A DNA stretch of 64,000 bases from Flavobacteriales bacterium. GTDB taxonomy: Bacteria; Bacteroidota; Bacteroidia; Flavobacteriales_F; PHOS-HE28. Positions 53,001 through 60,198 of this stretch are shown here, piece by piece (position 1 is the stretch's first letter; each line of letters starts with the position of its first letter). The DNA lies in the NCBI GenBank assembly GCA_023382455.1, contig JAHDVX010000010.1:6982-70981 (forward strand), read 5' to 3'. Both the position numbers and the translations under genes were made by a program. A model generated the notes under the pieces. It had not been told where the DNA came from, did no database searches, and was given only the letters and a program-made list of their open reading frames with translations.

Positions 53001-53126
53001 CGGACCTCCGGCGCACATGGTGGCATCGTTACCGGCGTGGGCCGTCACCTGCGCCAAGGACACACCCGCCCAGAGCATGCCCGCCACCAGGATGGTGAGG
53101 CGGGAGGCTCTACGGGGCATCGGCAT
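47046..53126 (-). CDS. giant PKD-domain protein with T9SS type B sorting domain
   Basis: 2026 aa from the ATG at 53126 (MPMPRRASRLTILVAGMLWAGVSLAQ, signal peptide). The frame remains open upstream, but those codons overlap the lipoprotein gene and are not signal-like. Residues ~25-760 hold Ig-like and PKD-like modules, and ~760-1260 hold repeats of ~80 residues with D-x-x-x-C and TPAGGTWSGPGV patterns. Residues ~1290-1900 are PKD domains with WDFGDG and PVAFTN-type strands. The C-terminal ~85 residues (NAFTPDGDGLNEDF, WGELIHQS, SDVYVWKV) are the gliding-motility-associated type B sorting domain. It is probably a large surface adhesin exported by T9SS. A TAATTTGG box lies 21 bases upstream (53148-53155), one mismatch from consensus. 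Confidence 0.92.
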   Translation of the reverse strand: MPMPRRASRLTILVAGMLWAGVSLAQVTAHAGNDATMCAGGPVTLGGAPASGGTGPYTYAWTPTTGLSNPNTLHPVCTAASTQTYTLTATDAGGATGTDQVTITVNPLPVINLSCNNATSSIYGGVLTFSVCGLGANPYAFDFTDASSALPGATYSITWGNGNSQVYASGGWSDTQTFPFGMSSGTYVVQEPGPNGCSRTVPFQVFVGEVPLGGLSVVSNSSICTGSAISFEWNNFSTNPPGTLYIVDYGDGVVDTLQQPPSATFSHTYTVSSCVVAGGEYTIQWRITNPCDTRTGQIGQIRVSGMPVADFSMAPNDTACVNSTVSFTDLSQGEQAPTCTGPKHIWSISPATGWSAVGALGQDNGQPTMPAIWTNGATTLNVTFTVPGTYVVTEVTGNICGTDTLTRTICVEEPPQPVFTLSQSTGCSPLTVTTDNQSTSPNSCFTRYNWLATVNSSTCGSGATATFSGGTQADSFEPQFTFTGAGNYTVTLRGINSCGTFPVTTNVVLGAPPEVAINPLPGICAGQSASPAATFTPCGSPITGYTWSFSGGSPSGSTSQNPGAVSFASPGSSTITATATSACGSGTDNITLPVTPLPSAPVVGGPIVLCVGEDLQLSAGPMPGATFQWSGPNGFSSTSPNPLIPAVTLSAQGTYTVTASTGGCSGPASTVQVTVNPAPVVSIAPSVPTACAGDAVTLTASGGSNYQWTVGGAPAGGGSQLTFTPAASTVVVLSGDANGCTASSSTLVTVYPLPTADAGIDPTYCESTQPQPLFPVSPGGTWSGSPLVTPGGQFTPSAQGTYTLTYTLLSPQGCPNSDQVTVTVAPPAPPATAGPDTLLCQNGPTLQMTGTPAGGSWTGDISIGGLFTPDVPGTFTVTYTAGNGSCSTSDQAVITVVAPPTVDPGADQQLCVDAPVLPLTGTPAGGTWSGPGVTGGNFNPQAAGTGAHALAYTVSDADGCSSTGIRTITVDPLPVVSAGNDTTFCDQPFAQTLTGFAPAGGTWAGTGVTPGGSFTPNGPGGFPLTYTYTDGNGCTASDQMTVTVITITNPAQAGNDTAVCINSGALQLAGGLPTGGAWSGPQVDASGLFDPSVAGTFTLTYSVGNGSCITQDQLTVTVDPLPAVAITAIDDACVDAGLQTFTATPAGGTWSGAGITDAAAGSFDPALAGVGTFPITYSYTDANGCANTVAQDVEVAPLPVAAFTNAPIACSGMPFTFTETGSGGDSWAWDFGDGGTSAVQSPDHTFGAEGSYDVTLTATSAAGCSASVSQAVTVWAGPTADFSLAPADGCGPLPVSFSNQSTGNGLSHAWDLGDGSSSTLADPGTHTYPASLFGDTAYTVTLSVTNTCGTVDSSLTVTVHPAPTALFGPDFNSGCSPWPVTFSNVTIGQADSYWWDFGDGTTGTLTDSLVQHTYFTGADDTTYTITLVASNACGSDTADYTITVLPNSITAFFNTDTTSGCAPLTVNFTQYSIGANNWHWDLGDGNVSTAQHVTHTYDSAGSYTATLFADNGCSYDTVSVVITVNPTPAADFAIAPGLHCAGAPVQFTNLTPSPAGLTWDFGDGTTSTLSAPLHAYANAGSYTVTLSVASNNTPCPAMASQVVQVSATPTALASAIPASGCVPLEVQFSSAGSAATDFQQWDFGDGNTSADPAPAHGFTGAGTYTIRLVAGNISGCTDTAYTSVIAFPLPTAGFIMGAQQSCTSPASLQLTSTSVDAVGLDWDFGNGSGSVLNNPVAVYDGPGIFTIHLEVANMYGCTDTASGTFTVHPTPVAAFTPQPVPACAGYPVHFLNQSLHATGYAWSFGDGGTSQEENPEHAYTAGDFDVSLAVSGAGGCTDTLLLPAAVHVNPSPVADFSYTPMQSATYALQFHNTSTGAVEWLWDFGDGEQSTEFQPMHLFPAGPDNLYPFCLVATNEFNCPDTLCRSVAAVSDPNIYAPNAFTPDGDGLNEDFRPVLNGFENWRYQFLVFDRWGELIHQSSDRGTAWNGSYKGKPVKSDVYVWKVVLNREGDERVYYGHVTVVRGTE

Positions 53127-53257
53127 CAACGGCTGGCATTTATGGCACCAAATTAACGGGCGCAAGGCAGCCGATCCCGGCTTTGCCGGCGGGTTGTCCC
53201 CGCCCGTGCGTGAATGACGGCGCCGGGGACCGGAAGGATGCCTGCGCACAAAGACAA

Positions 53258-53281
53258 GGGCCCCCGATCTCCCGGGGGCCC
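53258..53281 (-). terminator. rho-independent terminator for the lipoprotein gene
   Basis: GGGCCCCCG (53258-53266) pairs perfectly with CGGGGGCCC (53273-53281) across a six-base loop, and the minus strand continues with the T-rich TTGTCTTTG. It lies 23 bases after the stop of the lipoprotein gene at 53305, in the right direction. Confidence 0.75.
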
Positions 53282-53304
53282 CTGCCGATCTTGAATGGTG
53301 CGGG

Positions 53305-54201
53305 TCATTGGCAGCCCATGCCGCCATAGCCGCTCACCTCGGTGAAAGTGGCGTCCTCATCCTCGCCATCGAAGAAGCCGATGCCTTCAATGGCGTAGTA
53401 GGTGCCATTGAACTGCATGGTCCCTCCGTTCACGCTGATGTTGCCGTCCTTGGAGATGTAGATGCCCCCTTCGTTCTGCAGGCTCACTACGAAGGCCAAG
53501 CTGAAGTCTTGGAGCTCTTCTTCCGGCTGCCCCTCGTTCTCCACCCAGTCCAACACCTCGTAGCTGGTGTTGCTCAACTGGTCGGCGTATACGAAGTAGT
53601 ATGCGAAACCGTGGAAGTAATCGAAGATGTCGTCCTCGCTCTCATCGAAGTCGCCATTGGCCAGTGCCTCGAAGTCACCGGCGATGCCGATCACGCCGGC
53701 CACGTCGCCCATCTCGGGTCCGAACATGCCACCGCCCATGGCCTCCTCACCGGCGGCAAAGCAGACGGCGAAGTCGATGTCCAGCGTGGTGTTCCCGGCA
53801 GCCACCAGGCCACCACCGGCACCCAGGCCGGCCGAAGGCTCGGTGATCACCACCATGCCGCCCTGCTCGGTGTACACCCACTGGCCACCATTGCTGCTGG
53901 CGAAGTTGATGCCACTGGCCGGTTGCGTGGTGAAGGAGAAGCTACGGGAACCGGGCCCGGTGCGCTTGAACACCAGGATCTTGTCCATGGTGCGGTTGTA
54001 GATGCCCACCGCCGGGATCTCGTAGGACTTGTCCAGCAGTTGTTGCTGCAGCTTGCCATCGGTGATCGCCTTGGCGGACGAATGGTTGGGCATGGTCACC
54101 GGTTCCTTGCTGCAGGAAGCGAACAGGAAGGAGACCACCGCCAGGGACAAGGCATACCTCATCACCTTCGGCAAGGCCTTGGTTGCTTGTGTCATTGCCA
54201 T
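53305..54201 (-). CDS. secreted lipoprotein of unknown function
   Basis: 298 aa. The N terminus ends with LAVVSFLFASC, a lipobox with Cys at residue 30. A later Met (MRYALS, residue 14) could also start translation. The mature part is Gly- and acidic-rich with no family I recognise. It contains long acidic segments (GDFDESEDDIFDYF and FFDGEDEDATF) that could bind Ca2+. The barrel gene ends 24 bases before its start, on the same strand, so the two are probably one transcript, closed by the terminator at 53258. Confidence 0.7.
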   Translation of the reverse strand: MAMTQATKALPKVMRYALSLAVVSFLFASCSKEPVTMPNHSSAKAITDGKLQQQLLDKSYEIPAVGIYNRTMDKILVFKRTGPGSRSFSFTTQPASGINFASSNGGQWVYTEQGGMVVITEPSAGLGAGGGLVAAGNTTLDIDFAVCFAAGEEAMGGGMFGPEMGDVAGVIGIAGDFEALANGDFDESEDDIFDYFHGFAYYFVYADQLSNTSYEVLDWVENEGQPEEELQDFSLAFVVSLQNEGGIYISKDGNISVNGGTMQFNGTYYAIEGIGFFDGEDEDATFTEVSGYGGMGCQ

Positions 54202-54225
54202 TGTCGTTTACCTGATCGGCGACCC

Positions 54226-54942
54226 TTAGAACAACCAACCCAGTCGCAGTTGACCCACCACATTGGGGCCCACTTGGAAGGTGCTCACGTTGTCCTTCTT
54301 GCCGTCGCCGCTGTCGGTCGTGGTACCGTCGTTGGTGTCGTTGGCCTTCACGGTCTCGGTCTTGTTCTTCATGGGCATGGTGGTGGCGATGCCGAAACCG
54401 AGCTCGGTACCTACGTAGATGGACTTGGCGATGTAGTAGTCAAAGCCGGCCACGGCGTTCACGCCGATGCCCAAGCTTCCGGTCTTGGTCTGGTCATAGC
54501 CCACCTCCTGGCGGTCGTTGTTCAGGTTGAGCTGGGTCTCTTCCTTTTTGGTCTTGGAGGTGTAGCTCAGATCCACATAGCCGCCGAAGTAGGGCGAGAG
54601 GCGCTCGGTACCCGTCAGGTGCTTCTCGATGCCGGGCTGCACGCCGATGGTGATGGAGCTTTCCTTCTTCTTCAACTCGAGCATCTTGGCCTCGCTGTCC
54701 GCATCCTGCAGGATGGTGGTCTTGTTGTCGAAGCCCAGGAACACGCCAAGGCGCATGGCCTTGTTGGCGGAACTGAAGCTGCGGTACTTGATGCCCGCCA
54801 TCGTGATGGGGCTGCCGCCCAAGGGGGCCAGCATCAGCTCCAAGTTCTTCTCGCCACCGGCGGGGCGGTATTGGGCTTGGGCGTCCATCGTGGTTGCTAC
54901 AGCGGCCAGCATGATGGTACCGGCCATTACGATCCTCTTCAT
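54226..54942 (-). CDS. outer-membrane beta-barrel protein
   Basis: 238 aa from the ATG at 54942 (MKRIVMAGTIMLAAVATTMDAQAQ, signal peptide). The frame stays open upstream, but that part includes a promoter-like box. The rest is short amphipathic strands and polar loops, for example PYFGGYVDLSYTSK, AGFDYYIAKSIYVGTELGFG and the end VGQLRLGWLF with a terminal Phe. One loop is strongly polar (NKTETVKANDTNDGTTTDSG). It is probably an 8-10 strand barrel. Its function is unknown. GATGTTTG about 29 bases upstream is a near -7 match. Confidence 0.75.
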   Translation of the reverse strand: MKRIVMAGTIMLAAVATTMDAQAQYRPAGGEKNLELMLAPLGGSPITMAGIKYRSFSSANKAMRLGVFLGFDNKTTILQDADSEAKMLELKKKESSITIGVQPGIEKHLTGTERLSPYFGGYVDLSYTSKTKKEETQLNLNNDRQEVGYDQTKTGSLGIGVNAVAGFDYYIAKSIYVGTELGFGIATTMPMKNKTETVKANDTNDGTTTDSGDGKKDNVSTFQVGPNVVGQLRLGWLF

Positions 54943-55017
54943 GTTCGTGTTATTTGGTTGGAAGTTGTTGCAAACATCGTCAAAACTCCCCATTTCGTCG
55001 ATGAATCCTGCGGTTTT

Positions 55018-55033
55018 TACGGTGTTTACCGTA
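55018..55033. promoter_or_regulatory. 16-bp palindrome TACGGT-GTTT-ACCGTA
   Basis: A perfect 6-bp inverted repeat with a 4-base spacer lies in the 243-bp divergent gap between the barrel gene (start 54942) and the esterase-like cargo gene (start 55186). This position suits an operator for a dimeric regulator. No regulator gene adjoins it, so the role is open. Confidence 0.35.
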
Positions 55034-55185
55034 GGATGTGCTTCATCTCTGGATGGAGTAGTTGGCGCCCTTCAACGCTCCAGCCTGACGGAAGGTTTCA
55101 CCGGGGCACGAAACCTGAACTGGCCGATCTTGCTTCCGGGGTACCGGGCCACTTCGCTACATTGCCCACCTTCACCCTGCCACGC

Positions 55186-56400
55186 ATGAGAAAAACGCTA
55201 CCCCTGCTCTCCCTCCTGATGCTGCCCGCCCTGTTGCACGCGCAGGATTGCACCAATGGCCGCTACATCCTGCCGATCTTCAGCGAGATCGACAGTATCC
55301 CGGCCGTGGTATACGGCTCGAACACCGCAGTCGGCGGCGGCTCGCAGACCTTGCGCATGGACATCTACGCCCCGGCGAACGACCTGCTGCAGGAGCGGCC
55401 CGTGGTGGTGATGGCCTTCGGCGGCTCCTTCGTCACCGGCTCGCGGGCGGACATGGCAGGCCTCGGGGGCGCGTTGGCCCGCTTGGGGTATGTGGCCGTG
55501 GCCATCGACTACCGCGTGGGCTTCTTCTTCCCCACCACCAACACCACCATGCACGCCGTGCAGCGGTGCGTACATGACATGCGGGGCGCCATCCGCTTCC
55601 TGCGCAAGACCGTGGCGGAGGATGGCAACCCCTACGGCATCGACCCGGACCGGATCATCGCCAGCGGCGTGAGCGCCGGGGCCATCGGCGCCTTGCACCT
55701 CACCTACATGAACGAACCTTCCGAGCTGCCCGCCCCACTGGTGGCCGACAGTGCCATGCTCGGTGGCATGGAAGGCACCAGCGGCCCGTTGGGCTATTCC
55801 AGCGATGTGATGGCCTGCATCAGCCTGAGCGGCGCCCTGATGGACACCACCTGGGTGCAACCCGGCGACCAGCCCTTCTGCGGCATCCATGAGGCCGGCG
55901 ACGATGTGGTGCCCTGCTACACCGAGCAGGCCTACGCCTTGGGCTTCCCCACCGGCATCGTGGTTTCCGGCGACCACGATGTGAGCCTCCGCGTGGCCCA
56001 TACCGGCATCCCCTATTGCTACCTGCATTACCCCGGCAACGACCATGTGGGCTACATCACCTACGACCCCGTGAACTCCCTGGGGTTCGTGTACGGCTTT
56101 CTGGCGGACCTGGTCTGCAACCAACCATTGGCATGCGGCTCCGCCTCCGCCGGCGTGGAGGAACCCGCGTCCGCCGCGGCGCTTTCCGTACATCCGGTAC
56201 CGGCGGATGACCACTTCACGCTGCAACTCGATGAGCCTGCGCTCGTCACTCAACTGGACGGCCAAGGCCGGATCATTCGGCAAGAACGACTCCCGCAAGG
56301 TGCCCGGACCATCGCGACCGGCGAACTCCCCGCCGGGATCTATCTGGTGCGGGCCGAAGGGCGCGTGGTGCGCACGGCCCGGGTGGTGATCGCCCGCTGA
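55186..56400 (+). CDS. alpha/beta-hydrolase-like T9SS cargo
   Basis: 404 aa from the ATG at 55186 (MRKTLPLLSLLMLPALLHAQ, signal peptide). The long open frame upstream to 53308 is an antisense shadow. Residues ~40-300 are an alpha/beta-hydrolase of the carboxylesterase type. AFGGSFVTGS is the oxyanion-hole region (usually HGG). IIASGVSAGAIGAL holds the nucleophile elbow G-V-S-A-G. SGDHDVSL and CYLHYPGNDHVGY could supply Asp and His. The last ~80 residues (LSVHPVPADDHFTLQL) form a sorting domain. It is probably a secreted esterase of unknown substrate, with several Cys that may form disulphides. Confidence 0.82.
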   Translation: MRKTLPLLSLLMLPALLHAQDCTNGRYILPIFSEIDSIPAVVYGSNTAVGGGSQTLRMDIYAPANDLLQERPVVVMAFGGSFVTGSRADMAGLGGALARLGYVAVAIDYRVGFFFPTTNTTMHAVQRCVHDMRGAIRFLRKTVAEDGNPYGIDPDRIIASGVSAGAIGALHLTYMNEPSELPAPLVADSAMLGGMEGTSGPLGYSSDVMACISLSGALMDTTWVQPGDQPFCGIHEAGDDVVPCYTEQAYALGFPTGIVVSGDHDVSLRVAHTGIPYCYLHYPGNDHVGYITYDPVNSLGFVYGFLADLVCNQPLACGSASAGVEEPASAAALSVHPVPADDHFTLQLDEPALVTQLDGQGRIIRQERLPQGARTIATGELPAGIYLVRAEGRVVRTARVVIAR

Positions 56401-56408
56401 GGGCGGTT

Positions 56409-57617
56409 TCAGGCCTTCGCGCGGCGCTTGCGCTCCGCGATGATCAGCGCCAGCTCGCGTCCCGTTTGGCCGCGGGCACTGGTGTTCTCCTCCGCCCGGC
56501 GGATCAGGTAGGGCAGCACCTTCCGCACCGGCCCGTAGGGCACGTACTTCACCACGTTGTAGCCGGCCGCGGCCATGTTGAAGCTGATGTTGTCGCTCAT
56601 GCCCAGCAACTGCCCGAAGTGGATGCGCGGATCATTCTTCGCCAGCCCGGCCTCCTGCATCAGCTCGGCCAGCAGCAGCGTGCTGGTCTCGTTATGGGTG
56701 CCGTTGAGCACCCCCATACGCCCGATGTGCTGCACGCAAAGACGCAAGGCATCGTTGTAGAAGCCGTCCACCTCGGCCTTGTCCTTGCCGATGGGGCTGG
56801 CATAGCCCATCTGGGCTGCACGCTCGCGCTCCTTTTCCATGTAGGCACCGCGCACCAGTTTCATGCCCACGTGGTAGCCTTCGGCCTTGGCCCTATCCAG
56901 CTCCCCGCGCAGGAATTCGAGCCGGTCGTGCCGGTAGAGCTGCACGGTGCTGTAGATCAAGGCGCGCTCCTTGTTGTACCGCTGCATCATCTCCCGCACG
57001 AGGTCGTCCACGGCATCCTGGGTCCAGCTTTCCTCGGCATCGATCAGCAGCGGTACGCCGGCGTCATGGGCGGCCTGGCAGATACGCTCCACGCGCTTGC
57101 GGCCCTGTGCCCAGGCGGCGGCCTCATCCGGGTCCATCTGTTCCCCCGCGGACACCTTGGCCAGCACATCGGTGCGCACCAGGCCCGAGGGTTTGAAGAC
57201 GGAGAAGGGAATGTCCGGGTCGCCCTTGGCGGCGGCGATGGTGCGCAGCGTCTCCTCGGCGGTGCGGTCCATGGCCTCCTTGTCGTCCTCTCCTTCCACG
57301 CTGTAGTCCAGGATGGTGCCCACGCCGCGCTTGGCCAGGTTCCGTGCGGTCCGCAGCGACTCCTCGATGGATTCGCCGCCGCAGAACTGCTTGAACACGG
57401 TGGCCTTCACCAGGCCTTTCACCGGCAGATGCAGGGCCAGGGCCACCTTGGTGAGGCCGCTGCCCAGAGCGGTGAGCCACGGGGTGCCGATGACGCGGAA
57501 CAGCCAGTAGGCCCGGGTAAGGCCCGCATTGTTCATGTGGGCAAAGGCGATCCGGGTGTTGGAGAGGTCGGGCAGGACGGTGGTCCGTGTGGCGGTAGGG
57601 GGTTGCTGGGGCTGCAT
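56409..57617 (-). CDS. proline dehydrogenase
   Basis: 402 aa from the ATG at 57617. The open frame to 57704 includes a promoter box and lacks family similarity. It oxidises proline to pyrroline-5-carboxylate with FAD in a TIM-barrel. Motifs present: LIDAEESWTQD, IYSTVQLYRHD, GMKLVRGAYMEKERERA, NGTHNETS, and the C-terminal YNVVKYVPYGP with YLIRRAEEN. This is the monofunctional form; the partner dehydrogenase (P5C) is not in the window. The tail faces the cargo gene with only eight bases between. Confidence 0.95.
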   Translation of the reverse strand: MQPQQPPTATRTTVLPDLSNTRIAFAHMNNAGLTRAYWLFRVIGTPWLTALGSGLTKVALALHLPVKGLVKATVFKQFCGGESIEESLRTARNLAKRGVGTILDYSVEGEDDKEAMDRTAEETLRTIAAAKGDPDIPFSVFKPSGLVRTDVLAKVSAGEQMDPDEAAAWAQGRKRVERICQAAHDAGVPLLIDAEESWTQDAVDDLVREMMQRYNKERALIYSTVQLYRHDRLEFLRGELDRAKAEGYHVGMKLVRGAYMEKERERAAQMGYASPIGKDKAEVDGFYNDALRLCVQHIGRMGVLNGTHNETSTLLLAELMQEAGLAKNDPRIHFGQLLGMSDNISFNMAAAGYNVVKYVPYGPVRKVLPYLIRRAEENTSARGQTGRELALIIAERKRRAKA

Positions 57618-57691
57618 GTGGCGCCGCGTGCTTGTTGTTCGTTCCTTTGGGCGCCTTCCGCGGATGCACCGGGCACCCCGGGAAAGGCGGG

Positions 57692-57720
57692 CAAAAGTAG
57701 CCATGGCACCCCAGCACCAA
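57692..57720 (-). promoter_or_regulatory. promoter of the proline dehydrogenase gene
   Basis: On the minus strand TTG (57718-57720) is followed after 18 bases by TACTTTTG (57692-57699), an exact match to TAnnTTTG. Both elements have the spacing known for Bacteroidota. The box overlaps the start of aroB on the other strand, so the two transcripts collide or share control here. Confidence 0.6.
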
Positions 57721-58830
57721 CCTGACGATCAGCAGCTACCGGGCGTGCATCCGGTATGGCCAGGTCCGCAGGCCTTGGAGAACCTGGAACAATGGCTGGG
57801 CGGCCAGGCACGGGGCGTGCGCGTGTTCATCCTGGGCGATGAGCACACCATGGAACAGTGCCTGCCGGAACTGCTGGCCCATGTACCCCAGTTGCGTGAT
57901 GCGGGAACGGTGCAGGTGCGGGCAGGTGAACGGAGCAAGGACCTGGAGGTGTGCCGGGCGCTGTGGACCTTCCTGGCGGACCACCAGGCGGACCGGCAGG
58001 CGGTGCTGGTCAATCTGGGGGGCGGCGTGATCACGGACCTGGGCGGCTTCGTGGCGGCCACCTTCAAGCGCGGCATCCGCTTCGTGCATGTGCCCACCAC
58101 GGTGATGGGCATGGTGGATGCGGCCATCGGCGGCAAGACCGCCATCGACCTCAACGGGGTGAAGAACCTGGTGGGCGCCTTCGCCGACCCGGTGGCCACC
58201 TGCATCCATCCGCCCTTCCTGCGCACGCTGGGCAAGCGCGAGGTGCTCAACGGCGTGGCCGAAATGGTGAAGCACGGCCTGGTGCTCGATGCCGACCATT
58301 GGAATGAGGTGCGGCGCGCCCCGCTGCATGACCTGTCCGCGCTGGCCCCGATGATCGAGCGCTCCGCGGCGATCAAGGCCGGCGTGGTGTTCGCCGACCC
58401 GAAGGACAACGGCCCGCGCAAGCTGCTCAACTTCGGGCATACCATCGGCCATGCGCTGGAGGCCTTCGCGCTCGAGGGCGCCCAGCGCACCTTGCTGCAT
58501 GGCGAGGCCGTGGCCGTGGGCATGGTCTGCGCCGCCTGGCTCAGCTGGCGCCTGGGGCAGCTGGACCGCGACCGCATGAACGCCATTGAGGAGCACCTGC
58601 TGGGCCTCTTCCCGCCGTTCCGCTTCCAGGAGGCGGACCACCACCGCATCATCGAACTGATGCGCAACGACAAGAAGAACCGGGACGACGGGTTCCGCTT
58701 CACCCTGCTCACGGGCATCGGCTCGGCGCGTACCGACGTGCCGATCACCGCCGCCCAGGTGGGCGAAGCCCTGGACCATTACCGCCGTGCCATCGCCCAT
58801 GCCGCACAGCCTAAGAATCACCCGGCCTGA
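57703..58830 (+). CDS. aroB: 3-dehydroquinate synthase
   Basis: 375 aa from the ATG at 57703. The frame extends upstream through the proline dehydrogenase 5' end. It makes 3-dehydroquinate from DAHP using NAD and zinc, the second step of the shikimate pathway. NLGGGVITDLGGFVAATFKR is the NAD-binding block, and PTTVMGMVDAAIGGKTAID is the active-site block. Zinc ligands are likely Glu in GVAEMVKHGL and His in NFGHTIGHALE and LLHGEAVAVG. The first ~15 residues are Pro/Gln-rich. It overlaps aroA by 32 bases. Confidence 0.95.
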   Translation: MAPQHQPDDQQLPGVHPVWPGPQALENLEQWLGGQARGVRVFILGDEHTMEQCLPELLAHVPQLRDAGTVQVRAGERSKDLEVCRALWTFLADHQADRQAVLVNLGGGVITDLGGFVAATFKRGIRFVHVPTTVMGMVDAAIGGKTAIDLNGVKNLVGAFADPVATCIHPPFLRTLGKREVLNGVAEMVKHGLVLDADHWNEVRRAPLHDLSALAPMIERSAAIKAGVVFADPKDNGPRKLLNFGHTIGHALEAFALEGAQRTLLHGEAVAVGMVCAAWLSWRLGQLDRDRMNAIEEHLLGLFPPFRFQEADHHRIIELMRNDKKNRDDGFRFTLLTGIGSARTDVPITAAQVGEALDHYRRAIAHAAQPKNHPA

Positions 58831-60013
58831 GGGGCCGCTCCGGGCCGCGGTCGCCCTTCCGCACGCCAAGAGCGTGGCCAACCGCGCACTGGTGCTGGCG
58901 GACCTGGCCGGTGACCCGGCCGGTGTGGGGCACCCCGGCGATGCCGACGACACGCGCATCCTCCGGCAGCTCCTGCTGGAAAGGCCGCACCGCATGCATT
59001 GCGGCGATGGCGGCACCACGCTGCGTTTCCTGCTGGCATGGGCCTGCGTGCAGGCGGGCGAGGAACGCCTGATCACCGGCAATCCGCGCCTGTTGCAACG
59101 GCCCCACGCGCCACTGGTGGAGGCCTTGCGCGCTTTGGGTGCGGACATCACCGCGCATGGGGATGGCTTCCGGGTGCGCGGCGGCGAGCTGCGTGGAGGG
59201 GCCATCACGCTCCATTCACCGGCGAGCAGCCAGTTCATCAGTGCCCTGCTGCTGGTGGCGCCGCGGTTCGCGGAAGGCCTTCAACTGCACTGGACCGGCC
59301 TTCGGTTGAGCGAACCCTACGTGCGGATGACGGTGAAGCTGCTGCAACACTTCGGTGCCGATGCCCGCATGGAGGGTGATGTGGCCCGCGTCATGCCGGG
59401 GCCGCTGAAGGCCGCACCGTTCCACGTACCCGGTGACTGGAGCGCAGCCGCATTCTGGCATGAATTGGTGGCCCTTGCACCCGGCTCCAGCGTACTGCTT
59501 GAAGGTGTGGGGCAGGACGGCCTACAGGGCGATGAGGCAGCGGCCATGTGGTTCACCGACCACGTGAAAGGCGGCCCCACCCCGGATGGATGGTTGTTGG
59601 AACATCTCGGGGGCATCACCACTCCCTTTCATGCCGACCTCATCCGCACGCCCGACCTCTTCCAGCCGTTGGCCTTCACCATGGCCGCCTTGGGCCGGAA
59701 GGCCGAATTCACCGGTCTGCACAATTTACCGCTGAAGGAGACCGACCGCCTTCAAGCGGTGGCCGATGCCTTGCAGGCCCTGGGGTGCACCGTACACCGT
59801 ACCACTGGTTCCTTCCGGCTGCAAGGACCGATCACCAACCGCAACCCTGCGCCATTCGATCCGCAAGGCGACCATCGTATGGCCATGTCGTTGGCCCCGT
59901 TGGCCTTGGTCTGTGATGAAGTGGTGATCCAGTCACACGAGGTAGTGGGCAAGTCGTATCCGGGTTATTGGGATGACCTGCGCAGTGCCGGGTTTGAAGT
60001 GCACTGGGCGTAG
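58799..60013 (+). CDS. aroA: 3-phosphoshikimate 1-carboxyvinyltransferase (EPSP synthase)
   Basis: 404 aa from the ATG at 58799, 32 bases inside aroB. A GTG at 58787 is an alternative. It adds enolpyruvate to shikimate-3-phosphate. Motifs: HAKSVANRALVLADL (usual PGSKSxSNR, here with Ala for the first part), GDGGTTLRFLLAW, PASSQFISALLLV, LKETDRLQA and DHRMAMSLA. The chain is slightly shorter than the usual ~430 residues. The overlap indicates translational coupling with aroB. Confidence 0.95.
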   Translation: MPHSLRITRPEGPLRAAVALPHAKSVANRALVLADLAGDPAGVGHPGDADDTRILRQLLLERPHRMHCGDGGTTLRFLLAWACVQAGEERLITGNPRLLQRPHAPLVEALRALGADITAHGDGFRVRGGELRGGAITLHSPASSQFISALLLVAPRFAEGLQLHWTGLRLSEPYVRMTVKLLQHFGADARMEGDVARVMPGPLKAAPFHVPGDWSAAAFWHELVALAPGSSVLLEGVGQDGLQGDEAAAMWFTDHVKGGPTPDGWLLEHLGGITTPFHADLIRTPDLFQPLAFTMAALGRKAEFTGLHNLPLKETDRLQAVADALQALGCTVHRTTGSFRLQGPITNRNPAPFDPQGDHRMAMSLAPLALVCDEVVIQSHEVVGKSYPGYWDDLRSAGFEVHWA

Positions 60014-60086
60014 AACCAGGTGCGCAGGACTGAGTAGCGCATCGCCGAAGACCTGGACCCAGCGCATGCCTGCGGACCAACACCGG

Positions 60087-60194
60087 ACAACAAACAACGG
60101 GTTAGGCGGTGACACGCTACGCGTTGATGTGTTACGCATTGCGGGTTGGGGGAGCGCACTGGCAACGGCCAACCGACAACGAACAACCGTCAAC
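60087..60194. repeat. 7-nt-period ACAAC/TCAAC repeats in the aroA downstream gap
   Basis: ACAAC occurs at 60087 and 60094, then again at 60176 and 60183, with TCAAC at 60190. Each group has an exact 7-base period. The same pattern occurs at 23197-23222. Between them, 60104-60160 has several short inverted repeats. CCAGGT (60016-60021) with ACCTGG (60051-60056) is a possible hairpin after the aroA stop. Confidence 0.55.
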
Positions 60195-60198
60195 CCGA

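Noticed and set aside
53308-55185. Upstream 626 codons of the long plus-strand frame that ends in the esterase-like gene
   Set aside because: This part is antisense to the lipoprotein and barrel genes. The true start with signal peptide is at 55186.
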